From contig NZ_CP142362.1 in assembly GCF_035918395.1 (NCBI RefSeq), positions 843,501-907,500 on the forward strand: a stretch of 64,000 bases of DNA, in the 5' to 3' direction. The translations under genes were made by a program, and so were the position numbers. A model generated the notes under the pieces. That model did not search any database. It had not been told where the DNA came from and worked only from the letters and a program-made list of their open reading frames with translations. The stretch comes from Mycolicibacterium sp. ND9-15 (GTDB lineage Bacteria > Actinomycetota > Actinomycetes > Mycobacteriales > Mycobacteriaceae). Of this stretch, positions 36,170-44,448 are shown piece after piece. Numbering within the stretch: position 1 is the first letter of the stretch; each line of letters begins with the position of its first letter.

Positions 36170-36789
36170 CGCCGGACAAAAAGGGCGACCTCGCCGCGAT
36201 CGCGGCGCCCGGCCACACCGCGATCGTCACGCAGGAGTGCCAGGGCGCGGTCGTCGGCCCCGACGCCGGACTCAAAGCCCTGGCGAAAGAGGCCCGCCGC
36301 GAGGCCGTCCCGAACATTGCCAAACTGCTGCCTGCGGCCCGCAATGCCGGTGCGAGCGTTGTGCATTGCCTCGTCCAGCGCCGTCCCGACGGACGCGGGG
36401 CCAATCACAACGCGAAGATCTTCGCGATGGGCGGCGGTGTCGCGATCGCCCCCGGAACGCCCGGTGCCGAACTGCTGCCCGAACTCGGCCCGGAACCGTC
36501 CGACGTCGTGCTGCGCCGGTGGCACGGCATCGGCCCGATGGGCGGCACCGACCTGGACGCTGTGCTGCGCAATCTGGGGGTGTCGACGATCGTCGCGGTC
36601 GGGGTGTCGGTGAACGTCGCGATCACCAATTTGGTGATGGATGCCGTCAACGCCGCGTACCGCGTCGTCCTGCCGCGTGACGCGGTGGCAGGCATCCCCA
36701 CCGACTATGCGAATGCGATCATCGACAACACGTTGTCGTTGCTGGCGACGATCACCACCACCGACGAGCTGATCAACAGCTGGAAGTAG
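36166..36789 (+). CDS. Isochorismatase-like (cysteine hydrolase) family protein without the usual nucleophile
   Basis: A 207-residue protein of the isochorismatase-like hydrolase fold. The family triad is normally Asp, Lys, Cys. Here the Asp site reads VTQECQGAVVG (Glu in its place), and the cysteine site of the AGVxTNVCV type reads GVSVNVAITN, with Ala instead of Cys. The classical thiol chemistry is therefore unlikely. The protein may be a lyase, thioesterase helper or binding subunit. ATG at 36166 overlaps the Rieske stop (ATGA). Similar Cys-less proteins occur in other mycobacterial catabolic clusters as far as I recall. Confidence 0.8.
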   Translation: MTPDKKGDLAAIAAPGHTAIVTQECQGAVVGPDAGLKALAKEARREAVPNIAKLLPAARNAGASVVHCLVQRRPDGRGANHNAKIFAMGGGVAIAPGTPGAELLPELGPEPSDVVLRRWHGIGPMGGTDLDAVLRNLGVSTIVAVGVSVNVAITNLVMDAVNAAYRVVLPRDAVAGIPTDYANAIIDNTLSLLATITTTDELINSWK

Positions 36790-36796
36790 CCGCCCA

Positions 36797-37411
36797 GTGA
36801 CCGACACCGAGGATCACATCCGCGAATTCGCCAGGGTCAAACCGACTCTCGGTTCCCCGGAGATGGGCCGCTTCATCGCAGCAGTGCGCCGTTTGCAGGA
36901 CGTCACCGTCTCCAGCGATCCCGACGCCGAGCTGTGGAACGACGGCGCTACTCTCCTCGAGGAGCTGTGCGCGCGACTGGAGGGGCATCAGGCGCCCGCC
37001 GGTATCGTGCCTGCGGGCCGGGCGCCCAATCTGCCGGGTAACGGCCACCCGCTGATGCCACCGTGGCAGGTGGTGTCGTCCCGACCGGACGAAGTGAAAA
37101 TGCAAGGGCAGTTCAGCCGCTTCCATGTCGGCGGCAATGACGCCGTCCACGGCGGCGTGATACCGCTGTTCTACGACTGGCATTTCGGCATGGTGGTCTC
37201 GGCCGCGGGCCGGCCCGACAGCCGGACCGCGTACCTGCACGTGGACTACCGGCGGGTGACGCCGATCGACGCGATGCTCGAGGCGCGGGCGTGGATCGAC
37301 TCGGTCGAGGGCCGCAAACTGTTCGTGAGGGCGGTGATGAGCGACGCCGAGGGCAACGTACTATCCGAGGCCAACGGTCTGATGATCAAACTGCTTGCCC
37401 ACCAGCCTTGA
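36797..37411 (+). CDS. PaaI-type hotdog thioesterase
   Basis: A 204-residue protein with a hotdog-fold domain in the C-terminal two thirds. The signature FHVGGNDAVHGGVIPLFYDW has the usual HGG, and the fold ends with EARAWIDSVEGRKLFVRAVM. It probably hydrolyses acyl-CoA or removes stalled CoA esters. GTG at 36797 lies 7 bp after the previous stop. The N-terminal 70 residues have no recognisable domain. It is the third gene of the Rieske operon, next to the acyl-CoA synthetase. A second, similar protein is encoded at 62070. Confidence 0.82.
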   Translation: MTDTEDHIREFARVKPTLGSPEMGRFIAAVRRLQDVTVSSDPDAELWNDGATLLEELCARLEGHQAPAGIVPAGRAPNLPGNGHPLMPPWQVVSSRPDEVKMQGQFSRFHVGGNDAVHGGVIPLFYDWHFGMVVSAAGRPDSRTAYLHVDYRRVTPIDAMLEARAWIDSVEGRKLFVRAVMSDAEGNVLSEANGLMIKLLAHQP

Positions 37412-37425
37412 AAGGCACGAAATCT

Positions 37426-39075
37426 GTGACCACACAGTTCACCGTCCCGGCCGCCGCCGACACGGTCGCCGCAGTGATCGGAGACCGCGAGTTCGTCGTC
37501 CAGGGCGACCGTCGCTACACGTACGCCCAGGTCGTCGAACGAGCCAACCGCCTGGCGGCGTTCCTGCACAGCCGCGGGCTGGGCTGCCATGTCGAGCGCT
37601 CCGAACTCGCCGGCCACGAAGTGGGTCAGGACCTGCTGGGCATCTACGCGTACAACGGGCCCGAGTACATCGAGGGGATGCTTGGCTCCTGGCGGGCCCG
37701 GGTCGCACCGTTCAACGTCAACTACCGCTACGTCAAGAACGAATTGCAGTATCTGCTCGACGATTCCGGCGCCAGCGCACTGCTGTACCACGCGACGTTC
37801 GCGCCGCGCGTCGCCGAGGTGCTGCCGGATCTGCCCAACCTGCGGGTGCTGATCCAGATCGCCGATGAATCCGGCAACGACCTGCTCGACGGCGCGGTCG
37901 ATTACGAGTCGATCGTCGGGTCGGGCACAGCGGTGCTGCCGCCGCTCGAGCCGTCGCCCGACGATCTTTACGTGCTCTACACCGGCGGCACGACGGGTAT
38001 GCCGAAGGGTGTGCTGTGGCGTCAGCACGACATCTTCATGACGTCGTTCGGTGGCCGCAACATGGCCACCGGGGAGCTGATCACATCCCTCGACGACATT
38101 GCCATGCGCGTCACGGGGGGTCCCGGCACCAAGATCCTCACGCTGCCGCCACTCATGCACGGTGCCGCCCAGTGGGCCGCCATGACCGCGATGACCACGG
38201 GACAGACCATCGTGTTCATGGCGAATCCGGGCCATCTCGACGCCGACGAGGTGGTGCGCACGATCGAGCGGGAGAAGGCGCTCGTGGTGCAGGTGGTCGG
38301 TGATGCGGTGGCGCGCCCGCTCGCCGACGCGATCGAGCGCGGTTCGGCTGACGTGTCCTCACTCGCCGTGGTGGCCAACGGCGGGGCGCTGCTAACCCCC
38401 ACCGCCAAACAGCGGCTCATCGACGTCAAACCCGGCCTCATCGTCATGGACGGTGTCGGGTCGTCGGAGACCGGCATCCAGATGAACCACATGTCCGCTC
38501 CCGGCGCCGTGTCGACCGGCAAGTTCAACGCCGGCCCGGACACCTTCGTCGCAGCAGAGGATTTCGCCGCGATCCTCGAACCCGGGCACGACGACAACGG
38601 GTGGCTGGCGCAACGCGGTTTCGTGCCACTGGGATACAAGGGGGATGCGGAAAAGACCGCCAAGACGTTCCCCGTCATCGACGGTGTGCGCTACTCGATC
38701 CCGGGTGACCGTGCTCGGCACCTGGCCGACGGATCCATCGAACTGCTGGGCCGCGACTCGGTGACCATCAACTCCGGCGGCGAGAAGATCTTCGCCGAGG
38801 AAGTCGAGACCGCGCTGCTGTCGCACCCCGCGGTGGCCGACGTCGTGGTTGCCGGCCGGCCCAGCGAGCGGTGGGGGCAGGAGGTCGTCGCGGTCGTCGC
38901 GCTGGCCGAAAGTGCCGGTGCCGACGCGCAGGAGCTCATCGACCACGCCGCGAATTCGATTGCGCGCTACAAGCTTCCGAAGGCAGTGGTGTTCCGTTCG
39001 ACGATCGAACGCAGCCCGGCGGGCAAGGCGGACTACCGTTGGGCCCGCGAGCAGGCGATCAGCGCCGACGCCTAA
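37426..39075 (+). CDS. Acyl-CoA synthetase (FadD-type AMP-dependent ligase)
   Basis: A 549-residue adenylate-forming enzyme. The P-loop YTGGTTGMPKG is at 185-195, the aromatic/acid motif GSSETG lies later, and the C-terminal catalytic lysine is in SPAGKADYRW. It activates a carboxylic acid to its CoA ester via an acyl-AMP. GTG at 37426 has AAAGG upstream and is close to the thioesterase stop. The inserted region near residue 50 (LGCHVERSELAGHEVGQDLL) is slightly longer than in typical FadDs and recurs in the ligase at 52593. The substrate is unknown. Confidence 0.9.
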   Translation: MTTQFTVPAAADTVAAVIGDREFVVQGDRRYTYAQVVERANRLAAFLHSRGLGCHVERSELAGHEVGQDLLGIYAYNGPEYIEGMLGSWRARVAPFNVNYRYVKNELQYLLDDSGASALLYHATFAPRVAEVLPDLPNLRVLIQIADESGNDLLDGAVDYESIVGSGTAVLPPLEPSPDDLYVLYTGGTTGMPKGVLWRQHDIFMTSFGGRNMATGELITSLDDIAMRVTGGPGTKILTLPPLMHGAAQWAAMTAMTTGQTIVFMANPGHLDADEVVRTIEREKALVVQVVGDAVARPLADAIERGSADVSSLAVVANGGALLTPTAKQRLIDVKPGLIVMDGVGSSETGIQMNHMSAPGAVSTGKFNAGPDTFVAAEDFAAILEPGHDDNGWLAQRGFVPLGYKGDAEKTAKTFPVIDGVRYSIPGDRARHLADGSIELLGRDSVTINSGGEKIFAEEVETALLSHPAVADVVVAGRPSERWGQEVVAVVALAESAGADAQELIDHAANSIARYKLPKAVVFRSTIERSPAGKADYRWAREQAISADA

Positions 39076-39088
39076 GCCCCCTTTTCCG

Positions 39089-39149
39089 CCGAAATAGCAT
39101 TCCCGGTCGTACATTCGCCGCGATCACAGCCAGGAGTGCTATTTCGCGG
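39089..39149. repeat. Intergenic palindrome, family C, copy 2
   Basis: CGAAATAGCA (39090-39099) pairs with TGCTATTTCG (39137-39146). It follows the acyl-CoA synthetase stop by 14 bp and resembles the outer part of the stem at 6374. A terminator role is likely. Confidence 0.55.
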
Positions 39150-39309
39150 CCGAACGCCTGAGCCGACGCCTGGTCCGGTTGCGCGCCATCCGCAGTCCGA
39201 GCGCCGTGGTCGCGCGCATCGACGGTGTGAACGGCGGCGCCGCGCGCCCGGTGATCGTTTGAACGGCAGGTCCGTGCCGGCCGCAGTGCGGTAGTGGCTG
39301 AACGCGTGC

Positions 39310-39438
39310 AAGGCCACCGTCGGGCGCCATGCCTCGGTCGACGACATCGTGGCGGTGATCTCGTTCCTGGGGTCCCCGCGGGCGCGCTGGATCACCGGGC
39401 AGGATCTTCAGGGTCGACGCGGTCTTTCAGCTCAATGA
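39310..39438 (+). pseudogene. C-terminal remnant of a short-chain dehydrogenase
   Basis: A short frame ending at TGA 39438 reads DDIVAVISFLGSPRARWITG then QDL, which is the C-terminal end of SDRs (xxFLASPRARWxTGQxLxVDGG). The last turn is damaged: GGTCGACGCGGTCTTTCA appears where GTCGACGGCGG would restore VDGGLS. No start or Rossmann motif precedes it. This is a decayed gene end left by deletion. Confidence 0.65.
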
Positions 39439-39466
39439 CCGCGGGTGCTGTCCAGCTGTTATAGTC

Positions 39467-39485
39467 TACTGTAATCTTTACAGTA
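39467..39485. promoter_or_regulatory. Regulon operator copy 3
   Basis: TACTGTAA-TCT-TTACAGTA is a perfect copy of the consensus, extended by one pair of matching bases (C...G). It lies 37 bp before the P450 start at 39522 and precedes the P450-TetR pair, so the TetR gene is probably controlled by it. Confidence 0.82.
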
Positions 39486-39521
39486 GCTCTCGCAGGAACG
39501 ATCGGACGGCTGGAGTAACCG

Positions 39522-40730
39522 GTGGAAAGTCCTGTTCTGGACGTCGGCCCCGACGAGGTGGCGGACCTGTTTCGCAACCCCTATCCCCTGTTCGCGAAGC
39601 GACGGCACGAGACCAGCGGCGTGTTCCGCGGCAGCGTCATGGACTGGTCCAAGGCGCCGGAGGCCATGCCGGAAAACCTCTATGCGGCGGTTTCTTTTGA
39701 CGCGGTCAACCGCGTGTTCCGCGACGGCAAGGTCTTCAACTCCGAGATCTACGACAGCACGATCGGTTTGTTCATCGGTCCCACGATTCTCGCGATGGAG
39801 GGCAAGACCCACTGGGACCACCGCAATCTGGTGTCCTCGGCGTTCAAATCGAAGTCGTTGGCGCGGTGGGAACCAGAGGTGGTCCGGCCGGTCGTCACCG
39901 CGCTGATCGACGAGTTCGTCCAGACCGGGAGCGCAGATCTGGTACGGGATTTCACGCTGGAGTTCCCGACCCGGGTGATCTCCAGGCTCCTGGGCCTGCC
40001 CGAGGAGGATCTGCCGTGGTTCCGCAAGCGGGCGGTCGAGTTGATCAGCTACCACGTCAAGTACAAGCGCGCCTTCGAGGCGTCCGCGGCGCTCAAGGAC
40101 TACTTCCTGCAACAGATCGAGCAGCGCAGGGCCAAGCCGACCGGGGACATCATCGGCGATCTGGTCACCGCGGAGATCGACGGCGAGAAACTCAGCGACG
40201 AGGCCATCTACTCGTTCCTGCGCCTGCTGCTGCCCGCCGGCCTGGAGACCACCTTCCGCTCGTCGGGCAATCTGCTGTATCTACTGCTCACCCATCCCGA
40301 GCAGTTCCAGGCGGTCCAGGCCGACCGTGACCTGGTGCCGGCGGCCATCGAGGAAGGCCTGCGGTACGAGACCCCGCTGACCACCGTGCAGCGCTCTGCG
40401 ACGGTGGAGACCGAACTCGAAGGAGTCACCCTTCCCAAGGGTTCGGTGATCGACGTCTGCATCGGGTCGGCGAACCGCGACGAGAAGCGCTGGGAGCGCT
40501 CCGAAGAGTTCGACATCTTCCGCAAGCGCGTGCCCCACATCTCGTTCGCGGCCGGCGAGCACACCTGTATGGGTCTGCACCTGGCCCGCATGGAAACCCG
40601 CGTCGCGCTGGAGTGCCTACTGGACCGGCTGACCAACGTCAACCTCGTCACCGACGACAACCCCCATATCTGGGGCCAGCCGTTCCGGTCTCCCACCGCG
40701 CTGCCGGTCACGTTCGATCCCGCCGGCTGA
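39522..40730 (+). CDS. Cytochrome P450
   Basis: A 402-residue soluble P450. The heme loop is ISFAAGEHTCMGLHLAR with thiolate Cys349 and ExxR is EEGLR. The I-helix segment reads LLLPAGLETTFRSS, with Glu-Thr in place of the usual Asp-Thr acid-alcohol pair. GTG at 39522 follows GGAG by 6 bp. It is downstream of a perfect operator and followed at 4 bp by a TetR gene, so both form one transcript. It is distinct from the P450s at 4886 and 25878. The substrate is unknown. Confidence 0.91.
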   Translation: MESPVLDVGPDEVADLFRNPYPLFAKRRHETSGVFRGSVMDWSKAPEAMPENLYAAVSFDAVNRVFRDGKVFNSEIYDSTIGLFIGPTILAMEGKTHWDHRNLVSSAFKSKSLARWEPEVVRPVVTALIDEFVQTGSADLVRDFTLEFPTRVISRLLGLPEEDLPWFRKRAVELISYHVKYKRAFEASAALKDYFLQQIEQRRAKPTGDIIGDLVTAEIDGEKLSDEAIYSFLRLLLPAGLETTFRSSGNLLYLLLTHPEQFQAVQADRDLVPAAIEEGLRYETPLTTVQRSATVETELEGVTLPKGSVIDVCIGSANRDEKRWERSEEFDIFRKRVPHISFAAGEHTCMGLHLARMETRVALECLLDRLTNVNLVTDDNPHIWGQPFRSPTALPVTFDPAG

Positions 40731-40733
40731 ACC

Positions 40734-41375
40734 GTGGCACGAGCCCGCACCGGAGGTACCCGCCAGCGCCGCGAGCGCGGTTCGATCAGCACCGACGAGA
40801 TCCTCAACGGGGCGATGGAAGTCGCGCAAGAGATTTCGATCGAGAACCTGAGCATGCCGCAACTGGCCAAACACCTCGGCGTCGGAGTCACCAGCATCTA
40901 CTGGTACTTCCGTCGCAAGGACGATCTACTCGACGCGATGACGGACCGGGCGCTGGAGCGGTTCGAGTTCACGGTGCCCACCATCGCTGCGTCGAATTGG
41001 CGTGAGTCGCTGCGGGATCACGCGTTGACGATGCGGCGCAGGTTTCGCGCTGATCCGATCCTGTGCGATCTGGTGTTGATCCGCGGACAGTACGGGCACC
41101 GGGCGATGCACGGGGCGCTCCAGAAGCTCGCGCAGCCGATCGGCGCGTTGATCGAAGCGGGGCTCAGTGCCGAGCAGGCCGCCGAGACGTACGGCGCGAT
41201 CTCGGTCCATATCCGGGGTTCGGTCGTGCTCGAACGACTCCAAGAGCGCACCGAGGGCTTTCCCGCTCAGCGCACCGACGGTGGCCGCTACATCGGGTTC
41301 GCCGACGACATCGACTTCGGCTACATCCTGGACAGCATCCTCGACCACGCCGAAGCGATTATCACTGTGGCGTAG
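40734..41375 (+). CDS. TetR family regulator (candidate regulon repressor 1)
   Basis: A 213-residue TetR protein. Its DNA-binding part (about residues 15-65) reads NLSMPQLAKHLGVGVTSIYW then YFRRKDDLLDAMTDRAL, nearly the same as in the TetR at 58409. GTG at 40734 lies 4 bp after the P450 stop. The recognition helix (VGVTSIYWYF) is identical in the two proteins, so they probably read the same operator. The ligand-binding half is different from that of the second regulator. It overlaps the convergent aldehyde dehydrogenase by 14 bp at its 3' end. A repressor of this regulon is the best guess, released by a pathway CoA ester. Confidence 0.87.
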   Translation: MARARTGGTRQRRERGSISTDEILNGAMEVAQEISIENLSMPQLAKHLGVGVTSIYWYFRRKDDLLDAMTDRALERFEFTVPTIAASNWRESLRDHALTMRRRFRADPILCDLVLIRGQYGHRAMHGALQKLAQPIGALIEAGLSAEQAAETYGAISVHIRGSVVLERLQERTEGFPAQRTDGGRYIGFADDIDFGYILDSILDHAEAIITVA

Positions 41376-42921
41376 CGCTTGTCCTCGATGCGCGGTAGGC
41401 CACCGTCTTCGATTCGAGGTACTGCTCGAAACCCTCGACGCCACACTGCCTGCCGACACCGCTGCTCTTGAAGCCGCCGAACGGTGCGTCGGCCCCGTAG
41501 AACATGCCGCCATTGACCCCGAACGACCCGGTGCGGATACGACCGGCGATCGCCATCCCGCGCTCCAGCGACCGCGACGACACCGCACCCGCCAAACCGA
41601 ACGCGCTGTCGTTGGCGATCCGCACCGCCTCGTCGTCGTCGTCGAACGGCAGCACGACCAGCACCGGGCCGAACACCTCCTGCTGGGCGATCGCCGCACT
41701 GTTGTCCACCCCGACGACGACCGTCGGCGCCACGTAGTGACCCCCTGCCAGATGCTCGGGGAGGTTCGCGACCGCTCCGCCGCCGGTGGTGATCTCGGCG
41801 CCGTCGCTGCGTGCCTGTTCGATCGCATCGAGGACTCGCGTCTTCTGCGCAGCGCTGATCACCGGTCCGACCAGCGTTTCGGAATCGACCGGGTCCCCCA
41901 CGGGGACAGCCTGATACGCGGCGGTGATCGTCGCGACGGCGTCGTCGAACAGTGACCTGTGCACCAGCATGCGCGTCGTGGCCGCACATGCCTGGCCCGC
42001 GTGCACGCACACCCCGACCGCCGACCCGATGATCGCGGCCGGCGGGGCGTCGTCGAGCACGATCGACACCGACTTGCCGCCCAGTTCCAGAAACATCCGC
42101 TTCATCGTGTCGGCGCCCTGGCGCATCAACAGCTTGCCGACGGTGGTGGAGCCGGTGAACGAGATCATGTCGACGCGGGGATCGGTACCGAGAAGCCCGG
42201 CGACGTCGTTGGACGGCGTCGGTACCACGTTGACGACACCGGGCGGGATGTCGGTGTGTTCGGCGATGAGCCGGCCGAGGCGGGTCGCGTTCCACGGTGT
42301 GTTCGGATCGGGTTTGAGTATGACGGTGTTTCCGGTCGCGAGCGCGGGCCCGAGCTTGTTGAGGATCACCTCGATCGGGAAGTTGGACGGCGTGATCGCG
42401 GCGACGACGCCCGCGGGCACCTTGACCACCGTGCGCACGTTGCGCTGGCCGAACAGGCCGCCGCCTTCGAGCGTGCGCTCCCATCGGAATTCGAGCATCA
42501 GCCGCGCGGGGTAGCGCAACGCGTCCGCCAGCGGCCAATCGAGTTGCGCGGACTGCGTTGTCATCACCGGACAGCCGACCTCGGCGATCAGCTCTTCGCG
42601 CAGATCTTCCTGCTCTGCCTCGATCGCGGACTGCAGCTGGTCGAGACATCTCGCGCGCAACGGCCGGTTGGTGGCCCAGTCGGATTCGTCGAAGGCTCGA
42701 CGGGCGGCGGCGATCGCGCGATCCATGTCTTCAGGTTCGGCGGCGGCGGTGCTTCCCAACAGCTGCCCGGTGGCCGGGCTCAGGTTGTCGAATTGCGCAC
42801 CGGACGACGACGCGACGAGTTGTCCGTCGATGAGCATTCGCGATTCGGCGCGCCGCCCTGCCCGCTGCCCGACGTCGATGCTGGTTTCGATGCGTTCTTC
42901 GGAATCCGTGGCGGAGCTCAC
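41362..42921 (-). CDS. NAD(P)-dependent aldehyde dehydrogenase
   Basis: A 519-residue aldehyde dehydrogenase. The general base is Glu279 (FLELGGKS) and the nucleophile Cys312 (HAGQACAATTR). The NAD-binding GSTTVGK pattern and the C-terminal FGGFKSSGVGRQCG stretch are intact. It oxidises an aldehyde to a carboxylic acid, a reasonable step before CoA ligation. GTG at 42921. It is divergent from the CoA-transferase gene across an operator at 42.96 kb and may be a single-gene transcript. There is a long N-terminal extension of about 25 residues. Confidence 0.92.
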   Translation of the reverse strand: MSSATDSEERIETSIDVGQRAGRRAESRMLIDGQLVASSSGAQFDNLSPATGQLLGSTAAAEPEDMDRAIAAARRAFDESDWATNRPLRARCLDQLQSAIEAEQEDLREELIAEVGCPVMTTQSAQLDWPLADALRYPARLMLEFRWERTLEGGGLFGQRNVRTVVKVPAGVVAAITPSNFPIEVILNKLGPALATGNTVILKPDPNTPWNATRLGRLIAEHTDIPPGVVNVVPTPSNDVAGLLGTDPRVDMISFTGSTTVGKLLMRQGADTMKRMFLELGGKSVSIVLDDAPPAAIIGSAVGVCVHAGQACAATTRMLVHRSLFDDAVATITAAYQAVPVGDPVDSETLVGPVISAAQKTRVLDAIEQARSDGAEITTGGGAVANLPEHLAGGHYVAPTVVVGVDNSAAIAQQEVFGPVLVVLPFDDDDEAVRIANDSAFGLAGAVSSRSLERGMAIAGRIRTGSFGVNGGMFYGADAPFGGFKSSGVGRQCGVEGFEQYLESKTVAYRASRTSATPQ

Positions 42922-42958
42922 GCAGCTACCTCGTACAATCGGACTTTGCGGGACGACT

Positions 42959-42977
42959 AACTGTAAAGCTTACAGTA
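42959..42977. promoter_or_regulatory. Regulon operator copy 4
   Basis: AACTGTAA-AGC-TTACAGTA matches the consensus at 15 of 16 arm positions. It lies between the divergent aldehyde dehydrogenase and CoA-transferase genes. Confidence 0.8.
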
Positions 42978-43007
42978 GGTATTCAACAGCCGGGACAGGG
43001 AGCCGAT

Positions 43008-44234
43008 TTGGTCAAGGTCATGGAGGGCGTACGCGTCCTCGAGGTCGCACAGTTCACGTTCGTCCCGGCGGCGGGGGCGATTCTCGCGGACTGGGGCGCC
43101 GACGTCATCAAGGTCGAACACCCGGTACGCGGTGACACCCAGCGCGGATTCATCAACATGGGCGGGTTCCAGCTCGATCCCGACCGCCACCCGCTGATCG
43201 AACACCCCAATCGCGGTAAGCGCAGCGTCGGCATCGACGTGTCGAAGCCGGAAGGCCAGGAGGTCCTCTACGAGATCGCCAAGACCGCCGACGTCTTCCT
43301 GACCAACTACCTTCCCGCGCAACGTCAGAAGAACAAGTTCGACGTCGAGCACATCCGCGCCGCAAACCCGGACATCATCTACGCGCGCGGCAGCGCATAC
43401 GGCGACAAGGGCCCCGAGCGCGACGTCGGCGGTTTCGACGGCACCGCGTTCTGGACCCGCAGCGGCGTCGGGCATGCGTTGACCCCCGAGGAGATCGGGG
43501 GTGCGCTGTCGCAGGGCATTCCGGCGTTCGGCGACTCGATCGGCGGGATGAACATCGCGGGCGGCATCTCGGCCGCGCTGTTTCACCGGTTGCGCACCGG
43601 CGAGGCGGTCGAACTCGACGTCTCGTTGTTGAGCACGGCGTGGTGGGCGGCGGGCGCGAGCGTGACTCAGGGCATGGAGACCGGCGAGACGATGCGCTCG
43701 CTGATGCCGGACGCGACCGGTCCGAGCGTGAACCCGTTCATGGCGAACTACCTGACCTCGGACGGCGGCACGATCAACCTCTGCATCGTCAGCCCGACCG
43801 GCTACATCCGGGATGCGTTCGAGCATCTGGAGCTACCCGAACTCGCCGACGACCCCCGTTTTTGCGACGTGATGCCGCTGATCGAGAACGCCGCGGCCGC
43901 AGCCGAACTGATCCGGGAGAAGATCCGCAGCAAGCCGTTCGAGTACTGGCGCCAGCACCTCAAGACCATGAAGGGCCAGTGGGCGCCGTTCCAGAGCCTG
44001 CTCGACCTCGCCACCGACGACCAGGCGCTCGCCAATGACATGGTCGTCGAGGTCGAGGCGGCCGACGGTGGTGAGCCCTTCAAGGTGGTCCGCGGGCCGG
44101 TGCAGTTCAACCACGAGCCGCTGGAGACGACCCGCGCCCCGCAGGCCAGCGAGCACACCGAGCTGGTGCTGATGGACATCGGCATGGACTGGGACCGCAT
44201 CGAAGCGCTGAAGGACTCCGGCGCGATCGCATAA
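43008..44234 (+). CDS. Class III (CaiB/BaiF) CoA-transferase
   Basis: A 408-residue family III CoA-transferase. It opens with MEGVRVLEVAQFTFVPAAG and carries the catalytic aspartate in FGDSIGG (Asp176). It moves CoA between carboxylates without ATP. A TTG at 43008 is used because AGGGAG lies 5 bp upstream; ATG at 43020 is the alternative. It follows a regulon operator and ends with convergent repeats. In steroid and bile acid degradation such enzymes handle side-chain CoA esters; the same is possible here. The second half of the protein is normal in length. Confidence 0.9.
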   Translation: MVKVMEGVRVLEVAQFTFVPAAGAILADWGADVIKVEHPVRGDTQRGFINMGGFQLDPDRHPLIEHPNRGKRSVGIDVSKPEGQEVLYEIAKTADVFLTNYLPAQRQKNKFDVEHIRAANPDIIYARGSAYGDKGPERDVGGFDGTAFWTRSGVGHALTPEEIGGALSQGIPAFGDSIGGMNIAGGISAALFHRLRTGEAVELDVSLLSTAWWAAGASVTQGMETGETMRSLMPDATGPSVNPFMANYLTSDGGTINLCIVSPTGYIRDAFEHLELPELADDPRFCDVMPLIENAAAAAELIREKIRSKPFEYWRQHLKTMKGQWAPFQSLLDLATDDQALANDMVVEVEAADGGEPFKVVRGPVQFNHEPLETTRAPQASEHTELVLMDIGMDWDRIEALKDSGAIA

Positions 44235-44245
44235 CACCTTTTCGC

Positions 44246-44305
44246 GCGAGCGTGCGTGCTTGCATACGACACGCCGCGGAATCTTGGCATTTCACGCACG
44301 CTCGC
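44246..44305. repeat. Intergenic palindromic repeat, family B, copy 2
   Basis: GCGAGCGTGCGTG (44246-44258) pairs perfectly with CACGCACGCTCGC (44293-44305), enclosing GACACGCCGCGGAA, the part also present in copies at 14061 and 49471. It lies 12 bp after the CoA-transferase stop. Confidence 0.7.
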
Positions 44306-44355
44306 CATACTGCGAGGGTGCATGTCTGGTGCCGACACACCGGACTTCAACGCCG

Positions 44356-44393
44356 CTTTGTGCACGCTCGCGGGACGCCGACCGTGCACAAAG
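44356..44393. terminator. Stem-loop between convergent genes
   Basis: CTTTGTGCACG (44356-44366) pairs perfectly with CGTGCACAAAG (44383-44393), 11 bp around a 16-base loop. It is in the 214-bp convergent gap with repeats on both sides and may terminate one of the two transcripts. Confidence 0.5.
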
Positions 44394-44407
44394 TGCTGTT
44401 GATGCGC

Positions 44408-44440
44408 GGCGCGTCGTGTGCAAACACGCGCGCTCGCGCA
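44408..44440. repeat. Intergenic repeat, family B, copy 3 (opposite orientation)
   Basis: GCGCGTCGTGTGCAAACACG followed by CGCGCTCGCGCA is the reverse-orientation relative of copy 2 and very close to copy 4 at 49471. It is 8 bp from the molybdopterin oxidoreductase stop at 44449. Confidence 0.6.
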
Positions 44441-44448
44441 GGAACGGA

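Larger units (their letters stand above)
39076..39521. other. 446-bp gap with repeat C2, an SDR remnant and a promoter
   Basis: The region holds a family C palindrome (39089-39149), about 150 bp of GC-rich DNA that looks like decayed coding sequence on the minus strand ending in RRRLRRSAAK, then a plus-strand SDR tail remnant (39310-39438) and the operator at 39467. No intact gene is visible. It looks like the scar of deleted genes. Confidence 0.55.
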
